Shown here one piece after another: positions 47,412 to 63,440 of a stretch of DNA of 64,000 nucleotides. The DNA comes from Theobroma cacao. Taxonomy: Eukaryota; Streptophyta; Magnoliopsida; Malvales; Malvaceae. A program made the translations under genes and the position numbers. How positions within the stretch are numbered: position 1 is the stretch's first letter; every line of letters starts with the position of its first letter. The DNA lies in assembly GCF_000208745.1 (NCBI RefSeq), contig NC_030855.1, positions 4,356,009 to 4,420,008 on the forward strand. The letters are read 5' to 3'. The notes under the pieces are model-generated. The model was given only the letters and a program-made list of their open reading frames with translations. It was not told the DNA's origin and ran no database searches.

Positions 47412-48659
47412 ATTGTAAGTTGATAATAAGCATACATGTGACCATCTAGTTGATGCATTGATTAAAACTGTAAAATATCTAAATAGTTCACATGATGGAT
47501 ATATAAATCCACATATAACACATGAATATGTTTAAAAAATGTAGGATTCAGTCCCAACTTTAACTAATAATGGCTTTATAATTAATTTACCTTCAGAGCA
47601 AGCAGCATATGAGAATTCATTATAATGAAAAATCTTGTAATTTTTCAATTGATGACTACATTTATTTTCAATAATTTTAGCATCATTATTAATCCGAGAT
47701 AGTCCAATCGGTCATGTCAAACATTAAAATCATTAGTAAACTTCTGATTTATTATAGTATGAGTTTTAATTGTTCTAATATTGTGTAGTACAAACCAGAG
47801 AACAAAATGGGTAATTTTTTTGGTTATTATTATACACTTCTTACTTGAGGTAATATATGTAATATAAAGGTATTAATTGTCTCTTTCATTTGCTATCTCA
47901 ATATAAAATTTGTTCAGATAAATATCTTTAAAACTTAATAAATTTATTTAAGACATTAAATATAATACATCTTCTATTATAAACTTTGTTCCTCTAGTAT
48001 TAAAATATTGACTCTTTCAGAGCTTTCAATTAATCTTGTACTACCAGATATTGTATTAACATTGGGTTTTTTTATTGTCAAGTGAGAAAAATATTTATTA
48101 TTTATAAATATAGTTGTCCATTGTGGTTTTGTTTGCTACACATATATTTACATCAAGGATCTTGGATCCAACAAGATGAATATATATATGTTTTTCTTTA
48201 ATAAAAAAAAGATATATACAATTAGAAACTTACAAGTTAACATAAAAAAATATTAAATATAGAATTAAAACACATAATATCAACATATCATAATAAAAAC
48301 ATATAAAATCATCTTCATATTAGAGTTATGCTAAAATATACTAACAAACTACTAAGAAATTTCATTCTTGGATATTTCCATTATCAATCAAATTATCAAT
48401 TACTCTTTCATGGTGGATAAGAAAATCAACAATGGATATTCCATTACTAATCATATGATCAATTCCTTTTCAAGGTGGACAAGAAAATCAACAATATCTT
48501 GATGTGTCAACTTGGCCATACTTAGCTTTCAGTAATGCTTGATAAAATTCAATATGTACAACAAGTATATGACCAACGACCTTTCATGCCATATCGATGA
48601 CAAGAAATTTTCTATATATTTTTTAATTCTGTATATTTTTATCTTTTTCTTATATCTCT

Positions 48660-48815
48660 TTACTATTCACCCACTCCTAGTGAATTAAAAATATTCACCC
48701 ACTTTTGGTGGGTTAAGTTATTCACCTACGCTTGGTGGGTAAAACTAAAGTTATATATCCACTTCTAATGGATAAAGTTATTCATCCACTCTTAGTAGGT
48801 AAAGTTATTTTTATA
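48660..48815. repeat. Five degenerate tandem repeats, each an imperfect palindrome
   Basis: Units of about 27-33 bp such as TTCACCCACTTTTGGTGGGT and TTCACCTACGCTTGGTGGGT recur five times. In each, CCCAC and GTGGG arms flank a short loop. They lie in the gag/leader part of Copia C and are not in an open frame now. Confidence 0.75.
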
Positions 48816-49263
48816 ATTAGAATAGTGATTAATGTAAATTATTAAGGCAATCTCATTCTTGTCCATAACCATAAATGTTAAATGATGTCACATTCATTTC
48901 AAGAAATGGATGGATTCATGATTTTTCATTAGTAGCTATATAATAGCAAATTCACTTTCCAATTAAGGGATAAAATATAATATATAATACACGATAGCAA
49001 ATTTCATATTAAAGTTAATTTTTAGGAAATGAAAATACCAAAGAGATATCAAGTCATTTACCTGATTTTCTAAAACTAGAAATCACAGACTAACCATTGA
49101 AATCTTTTTGAAGCGAGAGGATGAAAACAAAATAATACCAGAACTTACCTGATTTGCTAAAATTAGAAATTAAAACCCGATCATTAAAATCTTTTAAAGC
49201 TTGAAGATGATAAAAATAAAATAATACCAAAATTTGAGAGATTAAAAAATTATGTTGATAACG

Positions 49264-49525
49264 TGTTATGAAATATAATTTAAAAGAACAACTATAAGAG
49301 AAATATAAGAAAAAGTATTTAGAGGGAGTAAGAAGTTTTTATTGAAGTGTATATTTACAAATGAAGTGAAAGGCTGTTTATATGCTAATAATCCCTTATT
49401 TAAATAGAATTTATAGGATAAAAATAATACTAAGAGACTATATAGATAGATTAAATTCAATCTAATCTACATTCAAATCTAGATGTATATAATACAAATG
49501 GATATTAACAAAAATAGTTATAACA
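49264..49525 (-). repeat. 5' LTR of Copia C
   Basis: It begins TGTTATGAAATATAATTT and ends GTTATAACA, matches the left LTR, and is followed by TTAAG. Confidence 0.88.
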
Positions 49526-49835
49526 TTAAGTAATTAATTGCAGATAAGTTTCACGACAAAATGAAAACATACTTTCCTATAATTATTACATAATAATTAA
49601 TTAATTGTAATTTAAAATTATGAAAAATCTATGAAAATAGTATATGAAGCTTACATTTGTACGTGAAGAATTCTTATTTAATTTTTTTATTGTAATTAAA
49701 TAATTATAAAATTAGAATAAAGAATGGAAAATTGATTGTACGTTCCAATCCAACGGTAGGGGATCAGATAATAAATAAAAAATAACGAGAAAAATACAAG
49801 ATTATCCTTGTTCGTCTAAAGACGGTCTTACCCTC

Positions 49836-50028
49836 ACCAACTCAACTCGCGTTTTGTTTTATCAGTAAAAGGAAGGGGGTTGGGTCAAGAGAAGATGAGG
49901 TGGCGAAGAGTGAATGGTCAATGTCAGTAGGCGGGGTTGGTGAGTGACAAAAGCCGTTGTTGCCTTTTGCTTGACACTTATTTAGGCTCTCCCGTACTCC
50001 CATTCTTCTCACCACCTTGTCACCAACC
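49836..50028 (+). promoter_or_regulatory. Cluster of AC elements (R2R3-MYB sites) upstream of HCT
   Basis: Three AC-type motifs lie within 200 bp: ACCAACT at 49836-49842, GGTTGGT (ACCAACC on the minus strand) at 49935-49941, and ACCAACC at 50022-50028. AC elements are bound by lignin-regulating R2R3-MYB factors and occur in promoters of most monolignol genes. Their presence upstream of HCT fits its pathway. A TATA-like TTATTTA at 49979-49985 would place transcription start near 50010, which would put the last motif in the 5'UTR. Confidence 0.6.
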
Positions 50029-50152
50029 CCTCACCCATTTTCTTCGTTTATTTTTCCCTCCCACTTCCACCACCGCTACTTTTTCTTTTTCTCATCTTCC
50101 TTTTTCTTGCTATCTGCTAGCATTTCACCTCCTTTTCTTCAAATCTTTTCAG
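50010..50152 (+). other. Probable noncoding first exon of HCT (CT-rich 5'UTR)
   Basis: A strongly CT-rich stretch typical of plant leaders ends at TTTTCAG followed by GTTAGT, a good splice donor. The 108-codon frame at 49937-50263 crossing it has no similarity to known proteins and is taken as chance. The 5' end is estimated from the TATA-like site only. Confidence 0.5.
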
Positions 50153-50996
50153 GTTAGTTCGTATTGCCACTTGCCATGCATCCGGCTTTATAATTTATTT
50201 ATTTTCCTTTTTCTTTTCAATCTGTTTTTCTTCGTGGGTTCTCTCTGCCCCTGCCCTGTTTGATTGGTAAAGATTTTGAAACGCCGTGTTTTGTTTTCTC
50301 CCTTTCAAATAAACCAGACCAAGCCTGGCGAACGACGGTCGTTGTTTCGTTCTCCAAGGGTTGAGATATCTGTCCCGCTTAGACTTGGTCGTATATGAAC
50401 GCCTAGTTCTTTAGTTTCGGGGAAAGGTGAATTGCTGTGATACAATATTCAATGAAGCAGATTGAATTAGGCGGAAGCTGTAATCCTTATTTTAAAATTT
50501 TACGAAAATATTATTGGTAATATAATATTAGTAGATTATGAACTGTGTATTAATTTCAGGTGATATTTTTTCGAGTTAAATCATTTGAGATTCAAAAGAT
50601 TGGCAGAATTAGAGGGTTTTCTCTTTCATTTCTTTTCCTTTTGAGCTAATAACATGGCTTTTGATCCTTGTAGTTGAGGAGATGAATAAGTATGACCTGT
50701 ATAATCGGCCTTTTTAGCCCTTATATAAATGCAACCTTTTGAGTTTTGATGCATTGAATGAATTTCATTTCGCATTAAGGGACGGATTCAAAGTTGGTCC
50801 GCCCTCCCTCCTCTGTCTTTACTCTACACATTGTACTTTTTCTCTTAGCTGACTTTTAATTATATATATATATATATTAGTTTGTTACTGTTCCTTTTCA
50901 TTATATGTATATATATATTAGTTTATTACTGTTCCTTTCAGCTTTTCTTGTTTTCCATTTGTTACAAGCAAAAATTTTGGTGGCTTTCATTTGCAG
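50153..50996 (+). other. Predicted 5'UTR intron of HCT
   Basis: Donor AG|GTTAGT at 50153 and acceptor TTTGCAG|GAATC at 50996 delimit 844 bp of T-rich, gene-free DNA. It contains two near-identical adjacent blocks, each an (AT)n run followed by TTAGTTT[GA]TTACTGTTCC (50857-50941). The splice sites are good, but use of this intron is inferred. Confidence 0.5.
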
Positions 50997-51051
50997 GAAT
51001 CAGAGCAATCCATCGGTGGGTCGCACTAGCACCACTGCCCGCGCACTTTAG

Positions 51052-55705
<4,654 letters not shown>

Positions 55706-56908
55706 ATGAGGAACCACATAGAAACCGTATAGTCTGAACCTGGTCTATTTCATATATGCCAGAAAGACAGTTTTTTTAATGATAGGCGTGTTTCTTTCCC
55801 AATTTTTTCATACATGTTAATGTCAGAAAGGCTAGTCACATTTCACTTGAAATGTACCTTAAATTCAGACTGCACTAGGCACATGCCATATGCTTATGCA
55901 TATAAAGACCTTGGACTGAAATTGTATTCCTAATTTGGTACAATAACAGTGTTGTTGAATATTATGACAAGGGTTGCCCCAAAGGGAGGTGGTACTAATT
56001 TAACATTTCGTATATTAAAGTTACTTTTGAAGGAAGATGTTGGATCCTGTATTACTTTTGAACTTGTGGGTGATTTGCTGCTTCTTTTAATGTATGCAAA
56101 ACTAGGTAATCAGGATATAAGATTTTGTTGGAATTTGCATTATCATAAATTTATTTGTTGGAAAGTTGCATTGTAGGGCACCTAGGATATAACTGGAGGG
56201 ACAAAACATTGATGGCTCAACAAGTTATGTGCCTTTGAAGCCTGTCATTGTTAGGATATTGTTCTTTAGTCTCCTTTGCTTTTTTCACTCTTAGTTTCCG
56301 ATACAAAAATCATGCAGTAGTGGACTTGATATGTAGATGTGTACTGTATAGTGAAGACTGTAGATGCAGTTTTGAGGTTAAAATGAAGAAGAACAGGGTT
56401 CATGATTTGTTGTCCTTGGTCTGAAAAGATTCCTGGTTTGAGTGTGTATATATGACACTGTAACTTATAAGATGGTGCAAGATATTTTCTTAAGTACAAA
56501 AAACAATTAGAAAACCCTTATATAGATTGTAAAAAATCAATAGAAACCGCCTGAAATTAAACTAGGGAATTAGGATTGAGTTCTAACAATCAATTCATTA
56601 CTAAAACAGCCATGTTGTGGTAACAAGGTTAAAAATCAACAGAATAAAACCACAAACTTAGCAGGCACCAAGCCATTTAACCTTCGGTATGTATACCCTG
56701 TGGGAAGCTAGAGGCACATGTACTGCAATGAAATAGTCACACCGGATAACATATTCTCCATTTACAAACAAAGACATACAACTTCAAACAAGGACAAAGT
56801 TCAATCTCTCTTTCTTGTTTCTTTTTGAGGGGCTGCTACATCTTAGTGACTGTGATAGCCTAGAGTAAGCCACCAAATCTTTTTGGTAAGTTCTCAACCA
56901 AAAAAGGC
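55706..56908. other. 3' flank of HCT and convergent intergenic DNA
   Basis: HCT 3'UTR begins at 55706; a CATATAAAG near 55899 is a possible poly(A) signal, but the end is not clear. The rest to 56908 contains only short unsupported frames. The next gene is on the opposite strand, so the two 3' ends face each other. Confidence 0.5.
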
Positions 56909-57407
56909 CTAAAATAGCTTGAGAAGTAAAGACGGAAATGCGAGGATAACAGTCAAGCTTACATGCGATACAGTCGTTGATAAAAAGAAAGCTGGCCTGA
57001 CTAGTGAGGAAGCCGCACTTTTTGCTTGACGAGGTCGGTGGGCGATATTTGCACCACCATAAGCACCCTTTCCTCTCTGTGATTTTTCTGACAGAAAAAT
57101 GTCATGCTTCTTCTCGTATACTTCTTTGTCACCATTTGCTTCCAACCCAACTGTCCTGTTTAGACCTGCATGTCTCAACACTGAAATTGCAACTGGTTTC
57201 AGGAAACACCAACTTAAGAAAATGGTCATTACCAACAAACAACAAAATAGTAATTAAGTTCCTACCATGAATCTCTTGTCCTCGAACAGCAGGGTCTGAG
57301 AGATTGAAATCTGGAGATTCTAATGTAGGAAATCCTTCAAGCTTCCAGCATGACAGGGCAGTGGTGCATAAGAAAAACATAAACCATGGAAAGAACTTTA
57401 GCATCAT
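56909..57407 (-). CDS. Small predicted secreted or GPI-anchored protein of unknown function
   Basis: Two minus-strand exons, 57407-57266 and 57180-56909, joined over an 85-bp intron (ATG|GTAGGA donor, TTTCAG acceptor), give 137 aa. Residues 1-20 (MMLKFFPWFMFFLCTTALSC) form a signal peptide; no other long hydrophobic stretch occurs until 111-137, which ends the protein as a tail anchor or GPI signal. Small residues SAASS at 102-106 would suit GPI attachment. N-glycosylation sequons lie at NLS 35 and NRT 55. A basic, Gly-rich core RGKGAYGGANIAHRPR (83-98) stands out and may be the conserved part or a processed peptide. Splicing keeps the frame exactly. I do not recognise the family by name; a small uncharacterised plant transmembrane-protein family is likely. 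Confidence 0.75.
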
Positions 57408-57520
57408 TTCTTTCTGGTGATAGTTTTGAAAGACCCTTTTTCTGATTGTTCGAGAGAAGAAGAGAGGGTGTTTTAGAGTCGCAAGAACAATAATGCAGGG
57501 ATAGTAACAGTATAGAGTAC

Positions 57521-57530
57521 ATATATATAA
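57521..57530 (-). promoter_or_regulatory. Possible TATA box of the small secreted-protein gene
   Basis: The minus strand reads TTATATATAT about 115 bp before the ATG at 57407, a usual distance for a plant TATA box plus leader. Confidence 0.45.
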
Positions 57531-57545
57531 TGATAACACTGGCAC

Positions 57546-59229
57546 AGACTGACTTAAAGGTTGCGTTTAAAAGGAGCGAAAGACCTTTTGAAAGTGCCAG
57601 AAAGTACCCAATTTGCTCCGATCGGATCAGTTCCCATGTGTCGTGTCTCTCTGTGTCTGACCACTGTTTTGCCAAGTCAGTATGGGCTCCCTAGTGTTTA
57701 CACTATGCGGTGACAAATATGATCTTGATTTTCAGTATGTCCAGAAACGATTGGGACAGATTTTGAATGAAATAATATACTGGTTCTAAAAGACAAATGA
57801 AATTATTACTACCATTAGTGGTTAAAACAATCAAAATTGTGAAAGTGTGGACCTTTTTTTTTTAGCGTTACCTCTCTACCGGAAGAAATGCATTCCTAAA
57901 CGTTAAATCATCCGTCATATTATTTTCACTGCCAGGGCATTCTGCATAATTAAATTGAAATCACATCGTAGCGCAAGAAAAGCAACAGATCCCCAATGAG
58001 ATTTTGTGCTTGTGTTGTGTACGAGGATGTGAAATGATAGTGTATGGCAAAAGAAAGTAGTGTAGTATCTCTTCAGGATTTGCCAGTCTCAAAGCTGATG
58101 AAAGAGGCTAGGGGACAATAGAAAAGGTGATATCTTTCCAGTGGTGCAGGAATAAAGCATAAGAGTTTATTTTCCTAAACTTAAATATATGGGTGGCTAG
58201 TGGGTAAAGTAACTTACTGCTTGTTAAGCAAAAGTTGCAATGGAATAGGATGCCTTTTTTTTCTACCATTGGCCAGACGTTTCAGACTTTTCATATGGAA
58301 CGTGTTTACACGTTATCAGCATATACCATATTTAGTGCCTTAGTTTATTTTTATTTTTTAATTTATCTACTTCTTAAAAATAAAATTAGACAAAACAAGA
58401 TTTTTGAAAAACTCTTAAAAAAAATTAACTTTTTTTTAGAGGATAAAATTTTTAAAATGTAGCTTAAAGAAAAGCTTCAAAGAGACAAAGAGAAGCTTTC
58501 TCTTTTTTTAAAAAACACGTCAGTTTTTTACGAAATACATATTTTTTTAAAAATATAATACTATTATTACTGTACAAATTTGAGAGTTGTCTATTCTTTT
58601 ATAGATTTCTTTGATTTTAATATCTAAAATCGTATATAATCTTTAAACAAATTTATTCCACTTTGATTTATTAAATTATTGAAAATAGCATTAATATCTT
58701 TTATGATAATTTTAATTAAAATTTAAATTTGTATAATTTATTTTACCAAACAGTTTATCAAACAACTTTAACATAATTTTAAAAGTTATTATTTTTCATA
58801 AAAGCTTCATAATAGCTTTTAAACTAAAAAAAAATTAGGTCAAACAAGTTCTTAAAGTTCTCTACTCTCATTTCCTTTACACTATAAAATTATGGGTAAA
58901 ATTCAAGGTTATTCGTAAAAAATGATTAAATGAAAATTAAAATTGAAAAAACAAAAGAAAGTAATAGGTTTATGGAATTTAATGAGTAGACCAACAATAT
59001 ATAATTATTAAACGTCGAAATCTGAGAAATAGTTATTAATTTTCACGTAAATCATAGAACATACAAGCATTATTAAGAGTTTTACATAAATAATGAGAAA
59101 TATAACAAGTTTATTAAAAGTTTTACATATAAAGCACTATTAAAATTTCAAATTACAATTTATATTGTACGTGGATGAAAGCAAAATTTTTTTTTTTGGA
59201 ATAAGCAATTTTATTGATTTTAGGTGAAG

Positions 59230-59232
<3 letters not shown>
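57546..59232. other. Intergenic DNA, no gene recognised
   Basis: The first 700 bp look like single-copy upstream DNA of the minus-strand gene. From 58240 it is very AT-rich with many A and T runs. The area 58440-58860 repeats AAAAGCTT-type motifs in both orientations and may be an old MITE, but boundaries cannot be set. Confidence 0.4.

Positions 59233-59265
<33 letters not shown>
59233..59265. repeat. (AT)n microsatellite
   Basis: Uninterrupted AT repeat of about 16 units. A second, shorter one lies at 59509-59527. Confidence 0.95.
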
Positions 59266-59269
<4 letters not shown>

Positions 59270-59534
59270 GAGGAAATAAGTAAAATTTATAGTAAATTTA
59301 TAAGTGAGAATGACATTTTAAGGAATAACACTTTCACGTTATTCTTGTTATATTACTTTGTTTTAGTGGAGTTTTGATCCGCAAAATCAGCTCCGTGAAC
59401 TATCACAAAATTCTGATATGACTTTATAGCAATCATAAAATCGTACTTCAATTCAAAATATATTAATAAAAGATAATATTTATCTAATTTAAATATTTAA
59501 AACAATTTATATATATATATATATATTTTATATA

Positions 59535-59611
59535 ATTTAGGGATGAGGATTTGAACCCTACTCTTTTAGACAGGAGATAATACATCAACCAACGAGTCAA
59601 ATGCTCGGGTG
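59535..59611 (-). mobile_element. tRNA-derived SINE-like relic
   Basis: The minus strand reads GAGCATTTGACTCGTTGG, then GGGTTCAAATCCTCATCCC. The second matches the pol III B box (GGTTCRANTCC) with T-arm flanks, and the first is A-box-like, in tRNA spacing. It is too diverged to fold as a tRNA. It is followed on the minus strand by an AT microsatellite, as a SINE body or tail might be. Confidence 0.4.
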
Positions 59612-59731
59612 TATTTTTTATATATTTATTACAAGTTAGAATTTTACAATTGTGGTTAAATTATGGTCAAATTTAATGATAACTTTTAAGGAATTAAAAT
59701 TCATAAGATAAGACTCATTTTAACAAAGTCA

Positions 59732-59740
59732 AATAATTTA
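59732..59740. repeat. 9-bp target duplication AATAATTTA (left)
   Basis: Repeated exactly at 60720-60728 on the other side of the inverted-repeat element. Confidence 0.75.
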
Positions 59741-60719
59741 GGTAAAATACCTTCACCTTTTAGGTTTTGATGATTGTTTACTTTTGGGTTCATTAATATT
59801 GAAAATGAACACGCTAAACACTAAATCTTATAGTTAATTCACCTATTTGTTTATTTAATGATGTGACATAAATTTTATACCCAATCTACTTATTCCATTT
59901 ACTTAATTATACCGTTCTTCTTCTCCAATACAATTGCTTGTCCAAGACTTACTGTTCATTTTCTTCTATGGAATTGCTTCCTGTTGGCATCTTATATCTC
60001 AGGACTCAATTGGGCATTCCTCCTACCAGAATTACAGTTAACTAAAGAAAATTAAAAAAACAAAAAAACTTGCTCCAATGCTGTATTTGTTAGAGAACAC
60101 CTGACCAAATACACATAGATAATAATTCAATCATAACCGTAGCCTCAAAAAAAAACCTCAAAGATAAGAGTACAAGCCTTTTCTCAAAGAAAGGTTCAAG
60201 TTTGCTGGGTGCCCTGAGTTTTTTATATTTCAAATTTTAAACTTTTTTAGATAACTTGTGTTCCAAGGCCATTCTCCAATCTTTTTGAAAGAGACCATTC
60301 CTCAATCTTTTCTTTAGCTTTTGATTATAATACTCTTTTATTTTTCTCCACTTTCTCAAATAAGAAAATGTTCACCTTTCAATTTTTCGTCTTTCTCTTT
60401 GAATTTTGTTTGACCTAACTTTTCTTTGAAATCTTCTAACAAACAAAGATACAGACTTCCATAAAATTCTACAAGGAAACAGAGGAAGACAGCCATGGAA
60501 GAAGGCAGACGGCAAATTAAACAGTTTTTTTTTTATTTTTATTTTTTAAGATTGCTACCTATCCATGGAGGATAGGATAGACAACAAATTAAACAATTAT
60601 GGGCATTTTAGTTTTTTTTTTTTAAATTGTGGGAGATTTTGAAGCGAAGTGTTCATTTTCAATGTTAATAAATTAGAAGTAAATTATAATCAAAATTTAA
60701 GAGTATGAGTATTTTACCC
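59741..60719. mobile_element. Non-autonomous inverted-repeat transposon, probably Mutator-like (979 bp)
   Basis: The ends are inverted repeats of about 80-90 bp. The left starts GGTAAAATAC and the right end reads, on the complement, GGGTAAAATAC. Further in, both have TTTTGAT...TTTACT and ATTGAAAATGAACAC (left at 59799-59813, right complement at 60651-60665). Exact 9-bp duplications flank it. The interior has no recognisable protein. The family is inferred from duplication length. Confidence 0.72.
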
Positions 60720-60728
60720 AATAATTTA

Positions 60729-61691
60729 ACTATCTTATAGATTTTAATGAAGTTTCTTTTTTGTCCAATGATTCTAATGAAGTTTAAAACTATAAAATGA
60801 GGAATAACCCAAATGTATTATAAACTCAATGATTTAGTATAGTGAAATAAAATTTCTCTATTGTCAAAATGTTTTTTTTTTTTCATTTTGTCCTTATCAT
60901 TGGTTACAATTGTGTGGTTTAATTATAAAAATTAGACAAATATTGAAACGTTTAATTTAATAATAAATACATATTTTTTTTATTGACATAATACTTTAAG
61001 AAATTCTTAAATTATTAAAAAAAAATTCAAATAAACATTTATTATTCTATAGCATTCAATAATAGTTGACTAACTTCTATTAATCAAAATACCACTCGTC
61101 ATTTTTAACCTACATGATATTGATGTGGTACTGACATGGAAAGTGAAAGGTAAACTTGACAATTTGTATTTTCATGTCTTAATCGTGTTGTGTAAATAAA
61201 GAGTATTAACAGTTATATAGGTAAATACGAACACGATGCGGTTAATTAATCATGTTGAGATCTTAAACATATATGTTAATAAACGTGTAACACAACATAA
61301 CACGATTAGCATGTTGATTAAACATATCGAGTTAAATTTTATACGATATGACTTGACTAACCTGATTAATATTTATATGAATTATAACCTATTTAAACGA
61401 TTAACACGATTGATACGGTTACACACAGAGGCAGAGGGGAAAGAGGGCTAGTTGGGGCCCCACTCCCCTTAAAAAATTTTTATAACAACTTTTATTTTTT
61501 AAAAATTTTATAATTTTGCCCCTATAATAAGTTTATCGCATACTTTTATTTTTAGAATTTTATAATTTTACTCCTACAATAATTTTATAATTTTACCACT
61601 TATTTTCTAATTTTTACCCTTATTTTCTAATTTTTATAACATACTAATATATTATTTGAATTTATGTTTATTTTGCATCTTATGAGGGAGT
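60729..61691. other. AT-rich DNA with degenerate repeats
   Basis: At 61200-61430 motifs such as ACACGATTAGCA and AACGATTAACACGATT recur, as in a common but unnamed plant repeat. At 61450-61630 several TTTTATAATTTT-type repeats follow a GGGGCCCC stretch. No gene is supported; the 71-codon frame at 61236 lies in the repeat. Confidence 0.45.
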
Positions 61692-62080
61692 TGTTAGAGA
61701 TAGCAAATGACCTCTCAAAGGCTTTATGTTAGAAGGGTAAAATGACAAAGATGAAAAAAGAAAGCTACAGTGGCGTAGGAATTTTTGATAAATGTTAGAA
61801 AAAATCATTCCAAAAATGATATGGACATCAGTTTCTATACATAGGGCAAAGAATAATTAACTAATTTGATTAAATAATGGCTTTCACTAACTTTCAAAAC
61901 TAATATAAATGAAACAATGTGTTTGGTTCTTCATAAAGTAGTGTGCATTCTTTCTTTGAAACGGTGCGTACAACCTGCTAGCTCTTTAGTTTTGCTACCT
62001 TTCTTCAAGCTTGACATCTTCTCTAGTGTTTTTCTTTAAGTTTTCATTTCTTCAAGCTTGATTTCAGTATTTTTTTAACA
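61692..62080 (-). repeat. 3' LTR of Copia D (389 bp)
   Basis: It begins TGTTAGAGATAG and ends TTTTTTTAACA. Directly right of it the minus strand has the polypurine tract TTTTAAAGGGGAG, as expected inside a 3' LTR of a minus-strand element. The preceding bases GGAGT would be the target duplication; the partner is outside the window. Confidence 0.72.
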
Positions 62081-62089
62081 CTCCCCTTT

Positions 62090-63440
62090 AAAAGGAGGAG
62101 TGAAGATTATGACCACTCATCTTGTTCAACAACTTGAAGAATTGCTTAGGCTGCAAAGCTTTGTTAAAAATATATGCTACTTGCAAGTCAATTGGTACAT
62201 AGATAGGCTTGATTGTTCCTACCAATACCTTTTCCTTGATGAAATGATAGTCCATTTCTATATGCTTAATTTTTTCATGGAATATTAGGCTTTGTTGATG
62301 TGAATGGCAGATTGGCCATCTGAGTACAACACAATGGCTTCATCATGATTTATCCCAAAATCATTTTGCAAATGCTTCAACTACAATAGTTCACATCATA
62401 TAAAAGGCATGAAACAATATTTTGCTTCAACTGAACTCCTAGCCACAATAAATTGTTTCTTTAATTTTCAGCTAACAAGAGATTCTCCTATGAATACATT
62501 AGTGATTGATTTTTTGTTGTGGGGCCACCTTATCCAATCACTATCTAAATATGCAAAAACTTGAAGATTTGTGTTTGATTTCATCAAGATCCCTCGTCTT
62601 GGTGCATTTTAAAGGTATTTTAACACTCTATGAGTTACCAAGAGATGTGTTTGACTAGGCTTATCCATGTGTTATGAGAATACTTGCACTGCATAGAAAT
62701 ATCAGGCTTGCTGAAAGTCAGGTATAGTAATTTACCTATCAATTATCTATAATTTGTAGGATTTTGTAGTATCTCTTCATTTTGTGCCTTTTTCAGCTAT
62801 TGATTATAGTTAATAGGGGTGATGATTGGTTTGGCTCCCAACACTCCATGTTCTTTAAGGAGGTTCAGTGTGTACTTTCCTTGACTTATACTGATTCCTT
62901 ATGGTATTTTTAAGATTTCAAGCCCAAGAAAATATCTCAATTCTCTAAGGTCCTTGAGCTTAAAATGAGAACTTAGAAATTCTTTGACTTGTTTTACTAC
63001 TTGAGTGGATATACTTCCAATTAAGGATGTCATCTACATATACTAGGAGAAATATGAAATTTCCATTTGATATTCTCATAGTAAACAAAAAGTAGTCTGC
63101 TATCAACTGATTGAATCCAAACTACAAAAGTAAGTTGGTAAACTTGGTGTTCCATTATCTTGAAGCTTGCTTTTAGCCATATAAGGAATGGTTTAATTTG
63201 TATACCAACCTTGGCCTTTTAGTGCACTCCCCCTAAACACAATAGCCTTGTGGTATTTAATTTCCCATATAGACCTCCTCATCTAAATCCCTATTAAGAA
63301 ATGCATTATTGATTTCTAATTGGGATAAGAATCAATTATATGCTACTACTAGAGTAAAAAAGACTCTAACAATTGATTACTTTACTACAAGGATGAAAGT
63401 CTCTTGGTAGTCAAAGCTTGTAACTTAATTGTAACCCTTG
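62090..63440 (-). pseudogene. Reverse transcriptase and RNase H of Copia D
   Basis: The catalytic YVDD is at 63029-63040, within FLLVYVDDIL. RNase H fragments (LYSDGQSAIHINKA near 62330-62290) precede the polypurine tract. Frames are broken by several stops. Confidence 0.75.

Larger units (their letters stand above)
44305..49525 (-). mobile_element. Small Copia retrotransposon C
   Basis: The element of 5.2 kb has LTRs 44305-44570 (266 bp) and 49264-49525 (262 bp). The target duplication is TTAAA (left) and TTAAG (right), one mismatch. The minus strand carries gag/leader, integrase, RT and RNase H remnants in order. The polypurine tract TCAAGGGGAA lies on the minus strand next to the left LTR. 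After the 5' LTR the minus strand reads CGTTATCAACATAA instead of the usual initiator-Met PBS. Coding is heavily decayed. Confidence 0.88.

Noticed and set aside
48660..48815. CRISPR-like array
   Set aside because: Repeats are degenerate, have no unique spacers of constant length, and lie in a plant retroelement.
49937..50263. 108-codon frame upstream of HCT
   Set aside because: Its low-complexity Phe/Leu/Ser/Pro content comes from the CT-rich leader; it crosses a good splice donor and resembles no protein.
57004..57270. Plus-strand frame of 88 codons opposite the small secreted-protein gene
   Set aside because: It is antisense to the spliced gene, runs through the intron and has no signal or domain.
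57408..57675. Longer N-terminal extensions of the small minus-strand gene
   Set aside because: The extensions run through the TATA-like region; starting at 57407 places the signal peptide at the N-terminus.
58440..58860. MITE with AAAAGCTT-type inverted motifs
   Set aside because: The similarity is mostly A/T runs; no clear ends or target duplication could be set.
61236..61451. 71-codon frame
   Set aside because: It falls in a degenerate ACACGATTAA-type repeat and has no similarity.
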